Source: Gammaproteobacteria bacterium
Lineage (GTDB): Bacteria > Pseudomonadota > Gammaproteobacteria > Pseudomonadales > Azotimanducaceae
Assembly: GCA_026705345.1 (NCBI GenBank)
Contig: JAPPAV010000017.1
Location: 1-64,000, forward strand
DNA length: 64,000 nucleotides
Direction: 5' to 3'
Shown here: piece by piece, positions 9,488-17,581 of the stretch
Layout: every line of letters begins with the position of its first letter
Numbering within the stretch: the stretch's first letter is position 1
Notes under the pieces: model-generated
Told to the model about the DNA's origin: nothing
Seen by the model: only the letters and a program-made list of their open reading frames with translations
Database searches by the model: none
Translations under genes and position numbers: made by a program

Positions 9488-11815
9488 TCAGCACGCCGCC
9501 TCCCGTGCGTTCGCACTTGTCTCCCGGCTACCGAACCAGAACTCGCCGAGGGCTTCGGCGACCTCGTTGGACCGTAGGTTCCGGGTCATCCAGCGCGACG
9601 GGAGGAATGCGCGATAGGCGGCATTCGAGAACCGGGGGTCAACCAATACCGCGACACCCCGCTCGGAAGCGGATCGCACGACTCGCCCTGCGGCTTGGAC
9701 GACACGCGTCATCGCCGGTTGTCGATACGCGATTTCGTCACCGTCGGCCGCCCGTCCGGCGACCGCTTCGTCTTGGGCGATGAGATCCCGTTTCAGCGAC
9801 CGCGGCGGCAGACCGGCGCCGACGACGACGATGCCGTCCAAGGCGCCGTTCCGAAAATCCACGGATTCCCCGAACACGCCCCCCATCACCACGAATCCAA
9901 CGCGACCAGTCTGTGGCTCGGAAATCCAGTGGATGAAGTCCTCGCGCTCATCGAGGGTCATCCCGGGCTGCTGGCACCGGATATCGATTCCCTGGACGGC
10001 GCTTGAAGCGGCTTGGGCATACTCGAACGAAGGCAACGCCACGAGATAGTTGCCTGCGGTTTGCGTGCAGACGCCCTCGATCAGGTTGGCGACGCGCCCG
10101 AGCGTCCGGTCTCGATCCCGATAGTAGGTCGAGATGTCGGTCACCACGAACACGCCGAAATACTCCCGCGGGAAGCATCCGTCGGAGATCAGCACCTCGT
10201 CCGATTCCGATGCCCCGTGGATCTGTTGGAACACCGACGCCGGTGTCAGCGAACCGGAGACCCGGGCGCTGCCGTGGAACCCCGACATGCACTCGCGGAT
10301 GTGGTTCCCCGGAACCGTGCAGACCAGCTCGACGATCAGATCGCGCCCGGCGCCGCGGCAAATGTAGTGGTGGGTGCCATCCTCGACGTCTTGCGCGAGG
10401 TAGCCGAATTGAAACGCCTCGAAACACGCCGCCACGGCCGCCGGAAACCGCGCCATGTCGACATCCGCCTCGAGCGCGGCGCTCTGCAGCCGCTCGATGG
10501 CGCGCAACAGCGCATCCGGTTGAGGAATCTCGCACTCGTCGTCGGCTGACTCCCGGCCGATGGCGGCAAGCGCCCGGTCGACGGAGCGGACGCGCCGGGC
10601 GAGCGGTTCGGGCACGCCGGATTCCGCCAGCGCCGCCTTCATCGCACGGCGCGAGAGACTCGATCCGAGCATGTCGCGAACGCGGTCTCCTAGCTGGTGG
10701 GCTTCGTCCACGATCAAGCCGACCTTCGCGAACAACGGGTTCTCCAATCGGGTAAGCCTTACGATGGGGTCGAAGACGTAGTTGTAGTCGCACACCACGA
10801 CATCGGCCCACGCCGCGACATCCAGGGACAGTTCGAACGGGCACACCTCGTGCTCACGGGCGACAACTTCGACCTCGCCGCGTCGAATCAGGCGCCGCTC
10901 GAGAAGTTGACGCCTCGCCGCCGGCATCCGCTCGTAGTAGCCCCGCGCAAACCGGCATTCCGTGCGGTCGCAGGACGGACCTTCGCCGAAGCAGATCCGG
11001 TCCTTGGCCGTGACGGTCACCGCGGTCAGGGCCGAATCGGCTTCGACAAGGTGCACCGCATCGATAAGCGCCTCTTCCATGGCTCGTTGACCCGTCGTGC
11101 GGGACGTAAGGAACACCAGGCGGTCGAGTTCGCCCTCCCCCATGGCCTTTAGCGCAGCAAAGAGGCCGGCCATGGTCTTGCCCGAGCCGGTGGGTGCCTC
11201 GACGAGCCAATCGGCCCCGTCGCGGAACCCCCGGTAGAGGTGCTTGGCGATGCGCCGCTGGTCGGTTCGGAACTCGCCATAGGGGAAGCCCAGTCCGGCA
11301 AGCTGCATATTGCGGTCCCGGACCCGGGCCCGCACGTTGGCGATCCAGGCAGCGTAGATTGCGCAGGTCGCCTCGAAGTAGCCGATCAAATCGTCGCGCC
11401 CCGCCGTCTCCTCGAACACGGTCTCGTCGGGACGTAGCGGATGGAGGTAGACCAACCGCAGGCGCACTTCGATCAACGCCGCGTCCGCCAGCACCAGCAT
11501 CGCCCCGTACAACCGCAGCTGGGCCTCGTGGACGTCGCCGGCGCGGGCATGCAGTTCTGCGGGGTCGTTCCGCGTCGTCTTGATCTCCTCGACCACACGG
11601 GCGTCGGGATGCCAACCGTCGATGCGACCGCTGATCGCCAGCTCCCCGAAGGAGGCACGCACGCGGTGCTCGCGAAGGTAGCTCTCGTCGCGATCGGCCT
11701 GATAGGACTTCTGCCGAGCAATGCCTTCCGCGGCAAGCGTTGCGGACTGTTGGTGGTAGCGGATGTCGCCCCGGCGATGGACGAACTCCGCCAAGTCCTT
11801 GACGCTCACTCTCAT
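9488..11815 (-). CDS. XPD/DinG-type Fe-S DNA helicase fused to an N-terminal PD-(D/E)xK nuclease
   Basis: Superfamily 2 helicase of 775 residues for DNA repair or replication. Residues 1-110 form a RecB/Cas4-like nuclease: D66 in RIDGW, E77-x-K79 in EEIKTT and Q99-xxx-Y103 in EAQLRLYG. The helicase has Walker A APTGSGKTMAG, a four-Cys iron-sulfur segment (ICFGEGPSC, DRTEC, VCPFELS), the DEAH box VDEAHQLGDR and a C-terminal QAAGRVVRS motif VI. The ATG at 11813-11815 overlaps the stop of the FAN1-type gene as ATGA, so both are translated together. The frame could be read further upstream, but that would lie wholly inside the FAN1-type gene. Confidence 0.92.
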   Translation of the reverse strand: MRVSVKDLAEFVHRRGDIRYHQQSATLAAEGIARQKSYQADRDESYLREHRVRASFGELAISGRIDGWHPDARVVEEIKTTRNDPAELHARAGDVHEAQLRLYGAMLVLADAALIEVRLRLVYLHPLRPDETVFEETAGRDDLIGYFEATCAIYAAWIANVRARVRDRNMQLAGLGFPYGEFRTDQRRIAKHLYRGFRDGADWLVEAPTGSGKTMAGLFAALKAMGEGELDRLVFLTSRTTGQRAMEEALIDAVHLVEADSALTAVTVTAKDRICFGEGPSCDRTECRFARGYYERMPAARRQLLERRLIRRGEVEVVAREHEVCPFELSLDVAAWADVVVCDYNYVFDPIVRLTRLENPLFAKVGLIVDEAHQLGDRVRDMLGSSLSRRAMKAALAESGVPEPLARRVRSVDRALAAIGRESADDECEIPQPDALLRAIERLQSAALEADVDMARFPAAVAACFEAFQFGYLAQDVEDGTHHYICRGAGRDLIVELVCTVPGNHIRECMSGFHGSARVSGSLTPASVFQQIHGASESDEVLISDGCFPREYFGVFVVTDISTYYRDRDRTLGRVANLIEGVCTQTAGNYLVALPSFEYAQAASSAVQGIDIRCQQPGMTLDEREDFIHWISEPQTGRVGFVVMGGVFGESVDFRNGALDGIVVVGAGLPPRSLKRDLIAQDEAVAGRAADGDEIAYRQPAMTRVVQAAGRVVRSASERGVAVLVDPRFSNAAYRAFLPSRWMTRNLRSNEVAEALGEFWFGSRETSANAREAAC

Positions 11816-13485
11816 CGGTCGGGACGGCGATAGCGCAGCACCCGCACTGGGAGACCGCGCCGTTCGAGTGCTTCGATCCACAGACGCTGGTGGATCTGCA
11901 GTTGATCGCCCGGCCCCTTCACCTCCACGAATTCGTAGCGCCCCGGACCGTAGATCACGGTCAGGTCGGGAAATCCGGCGCGTTTGCCGGCGAGATCCTC
12001 CCGGACGATCTCCACCAGCGCCCGGAGGTCCGACTCCGGGATGTTGTCCATCACGGCATCCGCCACATCGGACGTAAACCGGTGCCAACTGAACAGCCGG
12101 TTCGCGACTCCCGCCTTGGCCCGAGCCATCGTCCTGAGCAGCGGCTTGAGCGTCCCGTCCAAGGGGTCTTCGCAGATTCCTTCCCGGGACTTGAAGAAGT
12201 CAGGCCAGTAGAGGTCGGTGGGGCCGGTTTGGAAGGCATTCACGAATGCGCCCGGGAGCGGCGCGAAGAGCCAGGCCCAGTAGGCCATCGCGAACACGGC
12301 CATCGGGAGGTCGTTCTCCAAGTGCCAGCCAATACCTCCCTCCGCCGTGAGATGTGCCAACGCCTGGGCTTCGATGCCTGCGGCGGATCCCGTCAATACG
12401 AGATCCTCGACGGGCGCCGGCCGCCGCCGGAACGGCCGAGCGAACCGCGTTGCGAAGTCGGTTTCGAGCGCAGCCCAGGGCGAGGCGAGCACCTCGGCAC
12501 GCAACTGCTCCACGCCGTGGCGGTCCCCGAGCCGATGCAGGATGCGCATCCGCCGTTCCCGCGCAGGCGCGAGCGTCGATCGTGCATAGCACGCAAGCGC
12601 AAGATCGAAGTCCCCTTCCCGCTCCAAGCTGCGGCCCAGGCGGTTGAGCGCCCGGCTTCGCCGTCGCTCCAGCATCCGGTTGTCGAGTCGCGTCCAAAGT
12701 CGTTGAACGAGATCGGCGATCGCCGCTTCGCGAAGCGGCTCATCCTGCGATCCGTGATCGTCGACACGCATCGGAAACAGTGTTCTGATGTCGTCGTCCG
12801 CCACGGTCAAATCGAGGAAACGCGCGAGGGTCTCCCGATCCGGGAACTGTCGCGTCGCCCGGGACAGGTTCACCGGTTCGTAGCGATGCACGCCCAGGTC
12901 GCGGAGCACAAAGGTTGTCAGGTCCCTACTGCGGTCGCCGAAGAAGAGCAACCGGTAGAGATCCAGAAATGCAGACTCCGTGAAACGCAGCCAGCCAACG
13001 AAGCGGCGCACCCGCCACCGGCAAAAAGCCGGCGGAGTGAGAGCGAGAATGCGCTCGAGATGATCCGCCTTGGTGCCCCTACGGACTCCGTCCACCTCCC
13101 TGAAGACCCGGTGCATCTCCGGGCGGGTCAGCAATCCCACCACGGCCCCGGCGGGCATCGCCGGACAACGCTCGACGAGTCCGCCGGCCGCCAGTTCAGC
13201 GAGGGCGCCGGGGATGTCGGCAACCTCAGCGTAGTCCAGGCTGTCTTCCCGGATCGCCCCATCCCGTGCCGAAACCCGACCGAGCAACCGTGCCAAGAGC
13301 CGCTGGGCGTCCGGTGCCAACGCCCTCACGCGCAAGCCGAAATCCCGCTCCTCGTCCGTCAGGATGTCGCCGTAGCGGTCAAGTACCGTCTCGATCACGG
13401 TCAGGAGATTGCCAGCGTAGTACCCTGCCGGTGGCGGCCGACGGGGATCGAGCCGAACGCTGGGCATGGATAAGGACTGCGGCAA
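11812..13485 (-). CDS. FAN1-type structure-specific nuclease (VRR-NUC domain)
   Basis: Bacterial homologue of FAN1, a 5'-flap nuclease that acts in interstrand crosslink repair. The C-terminal VRR-NUC domain keeps the catalytic set D507 (FPDLTVIYG), E521 and K523 (FVEVKGPGDQL), then HQRLW. The N-terminal part is helical, as in the family. A TTG at 13483-13485 preceded by GAGGAG at 9 bases gives 557 residues, close to the usual bacterial length near 560. An ATG six codons later (13467) is the alternative but lacks a good ribosome site. It is translationally coupled to the nuclease-helicase downstream and shares a 153-base divergent region with the ECF sigma gene. Confidence 0.9.
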   Translation of the reverse strand: MPQSLSMPSVRLDPRRPPPAGYYAGNLLTVIETVLDRYGDILTDEERDFGLRVRALAPDAQRLLARLLGRVSARDGAIREDSLDYAEVADIPGALAELAAGGLVERCPAMPAGAVVGLLTRPEMHRVFREVDGVRRGTKADHLERILALTPPAFCRWRVRRFVGWLRFTESAFLDLYRLLFFGDRSRDLTTFVLRDLGVHRYEPVNLSRATRQFPDRETLARFLDLTVADDDIRTLFPMRVDDHGSQDEPLREAAIADLVQRLWTRLDNRMLERRRSRALNRLGRSLEREGDFDLALACYARSTLAPARERRMRILHRLGDRHGVEQLRAEVLASPWAALETDFATRFARPFRRRPAPVEDLVLTGSAAGIEAQALAHLTAEGGIGWHLENDLPMAVFAMAYWAWLFAPLPGAFVNAFQTGPTDLYWPDFFKSREGICEDPLDGTLKPLLRTMARAKAGVANRLFSWHRFTSDVADAVMDNIPESDLRALVEIVREDLAGKRAGFPDLTVIYGPGRYEFVEVKGPGDQLQIHQRLWIEALERRGLPVRVLRYRRPDR

Positions 13486-13638
13486 GTGAGATCGCTCCTC
13501 GCTTCTCCCACCCGCCTCCCTTCGATATGGACATACATACAGCATCTTGGGCACTCGGTGCAAGCGGCTCCTCCCGAGCGAACTGGCACGCAAGGGAATA
13601 CCACGCGGACGGTGCCGTATAGCTTGTAGGAGCCTGCG

Positions 13639-14139
13639 GTGAGACGTGCCCAGTTGATGATTCAGCTTGACCAGGTCGGTCCCAGCGGTCATGCGTTGGC
13701 CATGAACCTGCTCGGCAACACCGACGATGCGGCCGACGTCCTGCAGGACGCCGTGGCGACGGTACTCAGGGTTCGTTCCTTCGATTCATCTAGGGGGACG
13801 TTCAAGGCGTGGTTCCTGGCCATCGTCCGCAATCGCTGTCTCGACATCCTTCGGGAGCACCAACGTCACCCACTCGTCGACGTGGAATCCGTAGAACTCC
13901 CAGTGGAGGAGACCGTTAGTCCCGAGACGATCGCGACCCAGGATGAGCTGGCGGTCATCGTGAAGCGCGAACTGGCCAAACTGGCCCCCGCGCACCGCGA
14001 GATCCTGATCCTGCGGGAGTTCCTCGACTTGGGCTACGCTGAGATCGGCAAGGTGTTGGACGTACCGACCGGGACGGTGATGTCCCGCCTTCACCGGGCC
14101 CGCTCCGCCCTTGCAGACCGGGTGAGATGGTATGGATGA
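13639..14139 (+). CDS. ECF-type RNA polymerase sigma factor
   Basis: Sigma-70 family factor of 166 residues. Region 2 runs from TDDAADVLQDAVATVLRV to FKAWFLAIVRNRCLDILRE. Region 4 is LAPAHREILILREFLDLGYA with the recognition helix PTGTVMSRLHRARSAL. No long C-terminal extension is present. The start is GTG at 13639 with AGGAG 6 bases upstream; an ATG at 13657 is the alternative. The anti-sigma gene overlaps its 3' end by 8 bases. A possible autoregulatory promoter (GGAATA at 13595, GTATAG at 13617, 16-base spacer) is only suggestive. Confidence 0.93.
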   Translation: MRRAQLMIQLDQVGPSGHALAMNLLGNTDDAADVLQDAVATVLRVRSFDSSRGTFKAWFLAIVRNRCLDILREHQRHPLVDVESVELPVEETVSPETIATQDELAVIVKRELAKLAPAHREILILREFLDLGYAEIGKVLDVPTGTVMSRLHRARSALADRVRWYG

Positions 14140-14578
14140 GGCCTGCGCCAGCGTCGACGAGCTGTTGTCCGGCTACCTGGACGACGAGTTGACCCAGAAG
14201 GACCGCCAGCGTGTCGATCGACACGTCGAGGGTTGCGCGCGGTGTGCCGCAAGGCTTCGCGAACTGAATACGCTGAGGGTCTCCGTCGGGAGGCTGCGTC
14301 TCGACATGGATCCAGAGGACCAAGAAAGATGGAGGAAAGTAATGGACAATGCATTTGAACGAACGGCCAGCGGCATCGGCTGGGTTTTGGTGGTGGGCGC
14401 GGTGTTCGTGCTGGTGGGTTACGCCGGCTACGAATTCCTGTTGGCCGATGTGGAGCCGCCGATGGTGAAGTGGGCGGTGGGGGCGTTGTACCTGGGCCTC
14501 GCGGTACTGCTCCTGTCGGTACTGCGGCAACGGCTCAAGGCCCGCAAGACGGATAGATACAAAGACGTGGAGATTTGA
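14132..14578 (+). CDS. Zinc-finger anti-sigma factor (membrane bound)
   Basis: Probable anti-sigma partner of the overlapping ECF factor, 148 residues. The N-terminus has the zinc-binding set C5, H31, C35, C38 (RHVEGCARC) typical of zf-HC2 anti-sigma domains. Two membrane helices follow (GWVLVVGAVFVLVGYAGYEF and WAVGALYLGLAVLLLSVL), with a short basic tail. It overlaps the sigma gene by 8 bases and ends one base before the YbjQ-like gene, so the three form one operon. The short extracytoplasmic loop leaves little room for a periplasmic sensor domain. Confidence 0.9.
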   Translation: MDEACASVDELLSGYLDDELTQKDRQRVDRHVEGCARCAARLRELNTLRVSVGRLRLDMDPEDQERWRKVMDNAFERTASGIGWVLVVGAVFVLVGYAGYEFLLADVEPPMVKWAVGALYLGLAVLLLSVLRQRLKARKTDRYKDVEI

Positions 14579-14579
14579 A

Positions 14580-14900
14580 ATGATCGTCGTTACGACAGAG
14601 ACAGTACCCGGCAAGCGCATCGTCAATACGCTCGGCCTCGTCCGTGGCAACACGGTGCGAGCCCGGCACATCGGCAAGGACATACTGGCGGGGCTCAGGA
14701 ACATCGTCGGTGGCGAAGTACTCGAATACGCCAAGCTGATCTCGGAGAGCCGCGAGCAGGCCCTCGACCGCATGGTGGCGGAAGCCGAGTCGCTGGGTGC
14801 CAATGCGGTGGTCGCGACGCGATTCACGACATCCATGATGATGGGTGGCGCCGCCGAACTGCTGGCCGTGGGGACCGCGGTCGTGGTCGAGGACGACTAG
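14580..14900 (+). CDS. YbjQ/UPF0145 family heavy-metal-binding-domain protein
   Basis: Small cytoplasmic protein of 106 residues matching the YbjQ family from end to end. It shows TTETVPGKRIVNTLGLVRGN, then SREQALDRMVAEAESLGANAVV, then TSMMMGGAAELLAVGTAVVV. The family forms a pentameric beta-alpha structure of unknown function. The gene starts one base after the anti-sigma stop. Its place in the sigma operon suggests it belongs to the same envelope or metal stress response, which is inference. Confidence 0.9.
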   Translation: MIVVTTETVPGKRIVNTLGLVRGNTVRARHIGKDILAGLRNIVGGEVLEYAKLISESREQALDRMVAEAESLGANAVVATRFTTSMMMGGAAELLAVGTAVVVEDD

Positions 14901-14951
14901 ATTGCTTGCGGGCATCGGATGTTTGCGAACCCGTTGCGTGGCGGCGACTTC

Positions 14952-15039
14952 GTAGGGGCGAGGCTTGTCCTCGCCCGTGTTCGCTCAAAGGAACGGCCCA
15001 AGCTCGGTCAACAAGGGCGACCACAAGGGTCGCCCCTAC
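14952..15039. repeat. Two 25-bp palindromic repeat copies in inverted orientation
   Basis: Copy 1 at 14952-14976 (plus) has stem GGGCGAGG / CCTCGCCC. Copy 2 at 15015-15039 (minus) has stem GGGCGACC / GGTCGCCC. The loop is CTTGT or its complement. Both start with GTAG on their own strand. A decayed third copy begins at 15078 (GTAGGGGCCGCCC). They fill the 214-base gap before the gene at 15115. Confidence 0.9.
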
Positions 15040-15114
15040 GGCAACACGCCTCGTTGGTCTGAGCCGCAGGCGTGCTCGTAGGGGCCGCCCTCGTCGCATA
15101 GTCGACGCCGCCCG

Positions 15115-15573
15115 ATGACCGTCAGTTCCCGCTGTATCTGTACCGCCATCGATGCGAAGGCGCTGGCCAGGATCATCGAAGGCCATGCCGACGGTGCCAC
15201 CTACATCGACTCGCATCCCTGGATCGTCGCCCGGGAGTTGCTCGTCGACGCCACCGCGGCGGAGCAGCGTCTTCCCCTGGTATTCGCAACGGGCAACCCA
15301 ATCGCGTTCTCGCACTGGGCCTTCGTAGCCACCATCGAAGTGCGAGAACTGCATCACGGATCCTGGGAGAGCCACTGCGAGATCGGAGTCCTGAAGCCCG
15401 TGAATCCCATCTGGGAATCCATCGGCAGCATCGTGCTCGCCCCGTCAGCCGAGCAACTCCACCGGGAGCGCGTCGAACCGGTGCACATTCATCGCCAAAT
15501 GTTGAACGAACAGCACATCTGGCCGTACGCGGTGTGCGAGACCCCCGCGTTCATCGCCGATCACCCACCGTGA
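15115..15573 (+). CDS. Hypothetical protein, 152 residues
   Basis: I do not recognise a family. The protein is soluble, with no signal peptide or membrane helix. It has a mixed alpha/beta composition with several His and Trp residues (PIAFSHWAFVATIEVREL, PVHIHRQMLNEQHIWPYAV). Codon usage matches the neighbours and no competing frame is convincing. The start is the ATG at 15115, just after the repeat region; a clear ribosome site is lacking. The stop overlaps a GTG in the frame of the M19 dipeptidase (GTGA at 15570). Confidence is for being a real gene. Confidence 0.6.
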   Translation: MTVSSRCICTAIDAKALARIIEGHADGATYIDSHPWIVARELLVDATAAEQRLPLVFATGNPIAFSHWAFVATIEVRELHHGSWESHCEIGVLKPVNPIWESIGSIVLAPSAEQLHRERVEPVHIHRQMLNEQHIWPYAVCETPAFIADHPP

Positions 15574-16937
15574 ATGACCTTCAATGGAAAGAACCCGTTG
15601 GTACGACGCTATCGCGCACGCCAAGTGCCGTCGGCCGCGACGCACATGCCACGAGGTTCGGCGGGACGGGACAAGCCCGTCCCCTACGAGCGAAGGGGCG
15701 CCGTCACCAGTACGGAGGTCTCGCCAGTGGGGCGCTAACCGCCGCTGTTCTCTTGGTAGGATGCACTGACGGCCCCGACGACCGTGCACACTCGCTGGCC
15801 CAACGCCACCTCGTCGTCGATACGCACATCGACGCCCCGTATCGGTTGTACCGCGAGGCGGCGGACCTCGGGAATTCCGTACCCGCACGCGAATTCGATT
15901 TCTCCCGGGCTCGGGACGGCGGGCTCGATGTGGCGTTCATGTCCATCTTCACGCCCGCGCGGTCCGCGGATGCGGGGGAGTCCCGGCGCCTGGCCGACGA
16001 ACTCATCGACTTGGTCGAAGGTCTCGCTGAGAAGCATCCCGGGAAATTCGCCATCGTCACCTGCACGGAAGACGTCGTGCAGCTGCGCGGTTCGGGCCGG
16101 GTCGCGCTCGCGCTCGGCATGGAGAACGCCAGTCCCCTTGAGGGAACGACGGCAAATCTCGACCACTTCGTCGCTCGGGGAATCCGATACGTGTCCCTCG
16201 CGCATTCCAAGTCGAACCGCTACGCCGACTCCAGCTACGACCTGAACGAGCGATGGGATGGGCTCTCGGAACTGGGTAAGGAAACGGTACCGGAGTTGAA
16301 CCGGCGCGGCGTGATGGTCGATATCTCGCACCTCTCGGACAAGGCGGCCTGGCAGGTCCTCGAACGGTCCGAGGCGCCCGTGATCGCCTCGCACTCCTCA
16401 CTGCGGCATTTCATTCCCGGATTCCACCGCAACATGAGCGACGACATGATGACGGCTGTCGCCGATGGTGGCGGCGTGGTGCAGATCAATTTCGGAAGCG
16501 GCTTCGTGTCCAGGCACGCCCGGGAGTGGACCATGCGCCGAGACGCCGCGATGCTCGCGCATTTCGTCGGATTTGAGCCCGACACCGAGGCCCGTCGAGA
16601 GTTCAGGGAAACCTACGCGGCGGAAAACCCCTACCCGTTCGCCACGGTGGATACGGTGCTCGACCACATCGACCGCGCGGTGGCGCTGGCCAGCATAGAT
16701 CACGTTGGCCTGGGTTCCGACTTCGACGGCGTCGGGAACACGTTGCCGATCGGCTTGAAGGATGTCGGCGACTTTCCGAACCTCGTGGCCGGCCTGTTGG
16801 AGCGCGGCTACGGCGAGAACGCCATCGAGAAGATTCTCGGGCTGAACCTGATGCGCGTCTGGCGGGAGGTGGAGCAGTACGCAGCGGGGCTAGGGCACGG
16901 GCCGCGGTGCTATCAAAGTGCCACTATGTTGCGGTAA
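15570..16937 (+). CDS. Membrane dipeptidase-like lipoprotein (peptidase family M19)
   Basis: Zinc dipeptidase of the renal-dipeptidase family. Motifs in order are VVDTHIDAPY (His-x-Asp), ALGMENAS (bridging Glu), SLAHSKSNRYADS, VMVDISHLSD, PVIASHSS and DHVGLGSDFDG. An N-terminal lipobox (TAAVLLVGC) suggests an envelope lipoprotein. The start is uncertain. No ATG, GTG or TTG lies in frame between 15573 and the lipobox, and a palindromic repeat occupies 15663-15687, so the GTG overlapping the previous stop is the nearest canonical choice. That start would put about 70 odd residues before the Cys. Confidence 0.87.
   Translation: MNDLQWKEPVGTTLSRTPSAVGRDAHATRFGGTGQARPLRAKGRRHQYGGLASGALTAAVLLVGCTDGPDDRAHSLAQRHLVVDTHIDAPYRLYREAADLGNSVPAREFDFSRARDGGLDVAFMSIFTPARSADAGESRRLADELIDLVEGLAEKHPGKFAIVTCTEDVVQLRGSGRVALALGMENASPLEGTTANLDHFVARGIRYVSLAHSKSNRYADSSYDLNERWDGLSELGKETVPELNRRGVMVDISHLSDKAAWQVLERSEAPVIASHSSLRHFIPGFHRNMSDDMMTAVADGGGVVQINFGSGFVSRHAREWTMRRDAAMLAHFVGFEPDTEARREFRETYAAENPYPFATVDTVLDHIDRAVALASIDHVGLGSDFDGVGNTLPIGLKDVGDFPNLVAGLLERGYGENAIEKILGLNLMRVWREVEQYAAGLGHGPRCYQSATMLR
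15663..15687 (-). repeat. 25-bp palindromic repeat copy
   Basis: Stem GGGACGGG / CCCGTCCC with loop ACAAG, followed by CTAC; this is the minus-strand form of GTAGGGG-stem-CTTGT-stem. It sits inside the apparent 5' extension of the M19 dipeptidase frame, which argues that this stretch is not truly coding. Confidence 0.85.
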
Positions 16938-17033
16938 CGACCCCAATACGTGTAAGAACAAATCCCGTTGCCCGGTGTTCGTCAGATGCGTCTAGTAAAA
17001 CGACGGCCTCTCGTAGTTGACGGAGTTTCTCCC

Positions 17034-17423
17034 ATGGGTGTTGTCCAAGTAACCGCCACCGTTCGCAACCTCGCCGACCCGGACCGATCCTGGGACGGCC
17101 TGTTTCTCGTGGACACCGGATCCACGGACAGCGTGGTGCCGAGTGAGGCATTACGTGGAATAGGCCTAGCGCCACGAGGCCAAAGGACCTATGAACTCGC
17201 CGACGGGCGCAAGGAGACTGTGGATGTGACGTCCGCCGAGCTTGAGTTCATGGGCGAGATCATCGGCACCACCATCTGCTTCGGCCCCGATGGTGTTGAG
17301 CCCATCTTGGGACTAACAGCGCTGGAATCCGTGGGGATCGAGGTGGATCCGGTCTCCCAGCGGCTCCAACGTCGCCCTGCGGTCCGCATGAAACGCCGGC
17401 TGACGGAACCGATAGCCACCTGA
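17034..17423 (+). CDS. Retropepsin-like aspartic protease, clan AA
   Basis: Single-domain protein of 129 residues. The active-site motif is LFLVDTGSTDSVVP, and the second conserved region is PILGLTALESVGIEVDP, as in retropepsin-like bacterial proteins that work as dimers. There is no membrane helix or signal. The start is the ATG at 17034 with GGAG 8 bases upstream; an earlier in-frame start (16968) would add 22 poorly conserved residues. The substrate is unknown. It follows the dipeptidase by 96 bases but a functional link is not evident. Confidence 0.82.
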   Translation: MGVVQVTATVRNLADPDRSWDGLFLVDTGSTDSVVPSEALRGIGLAPRGQRTYELADGRKETVDVTSAELEFMGEIIGTTICFGPDGVEPILGLTALESVGIEVDPVSQRLQRRPAVRMKRRLTEPIAT

Positions 17424-17521
17424 TGCGACTCGACAAGCCGCCACCGGGGCTGTGGTGCGGACACGGTGGGAACGACGAACTGTAACGCCCAGTGCCGGCC
17501 CGCCGCCGCGATGTTTTGCAC

Positions 17522-17546
17522 GGGCGACCGCAAGGGTCGCCCCTAC
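17522..17546 (-). repeat. 25-bp palindromic repeat copy
   Basis: Stem GGGCGACC / GGTCGCCC, loop GCAAG, then CTAC. It lies between the converging retropepsin-like gene and rmuC, where it could act as a bidirectional terminator. It lacks the T-run of a standard intrinsic terminator. Confidence 0.85.
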
Positions 17547-17581
17547 GAGCGATGGCCATGCTCCATTTCGTGCGGCGGAGG

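Noticed and set aside
11890..13473. 527-codon plus-strand open frame
   Set aside because: Antisense to the FAN1-type gene, which keeps all catalytic residues.
9488..13485. Possible CRISPR-linked or defence module because of the Cas4-like nuclease domain
   Set aside because: No array, cas gene or other defence gene is nearby; the partner is a FAN1-type repair nuclease, so repair is the simpler reading.
17522..17546. Intrinsic terminator between the retropepsin-like gene and rmuC
   Set aside because: The hairpin belongs to the dispersed palindrome family and has no following T-run.
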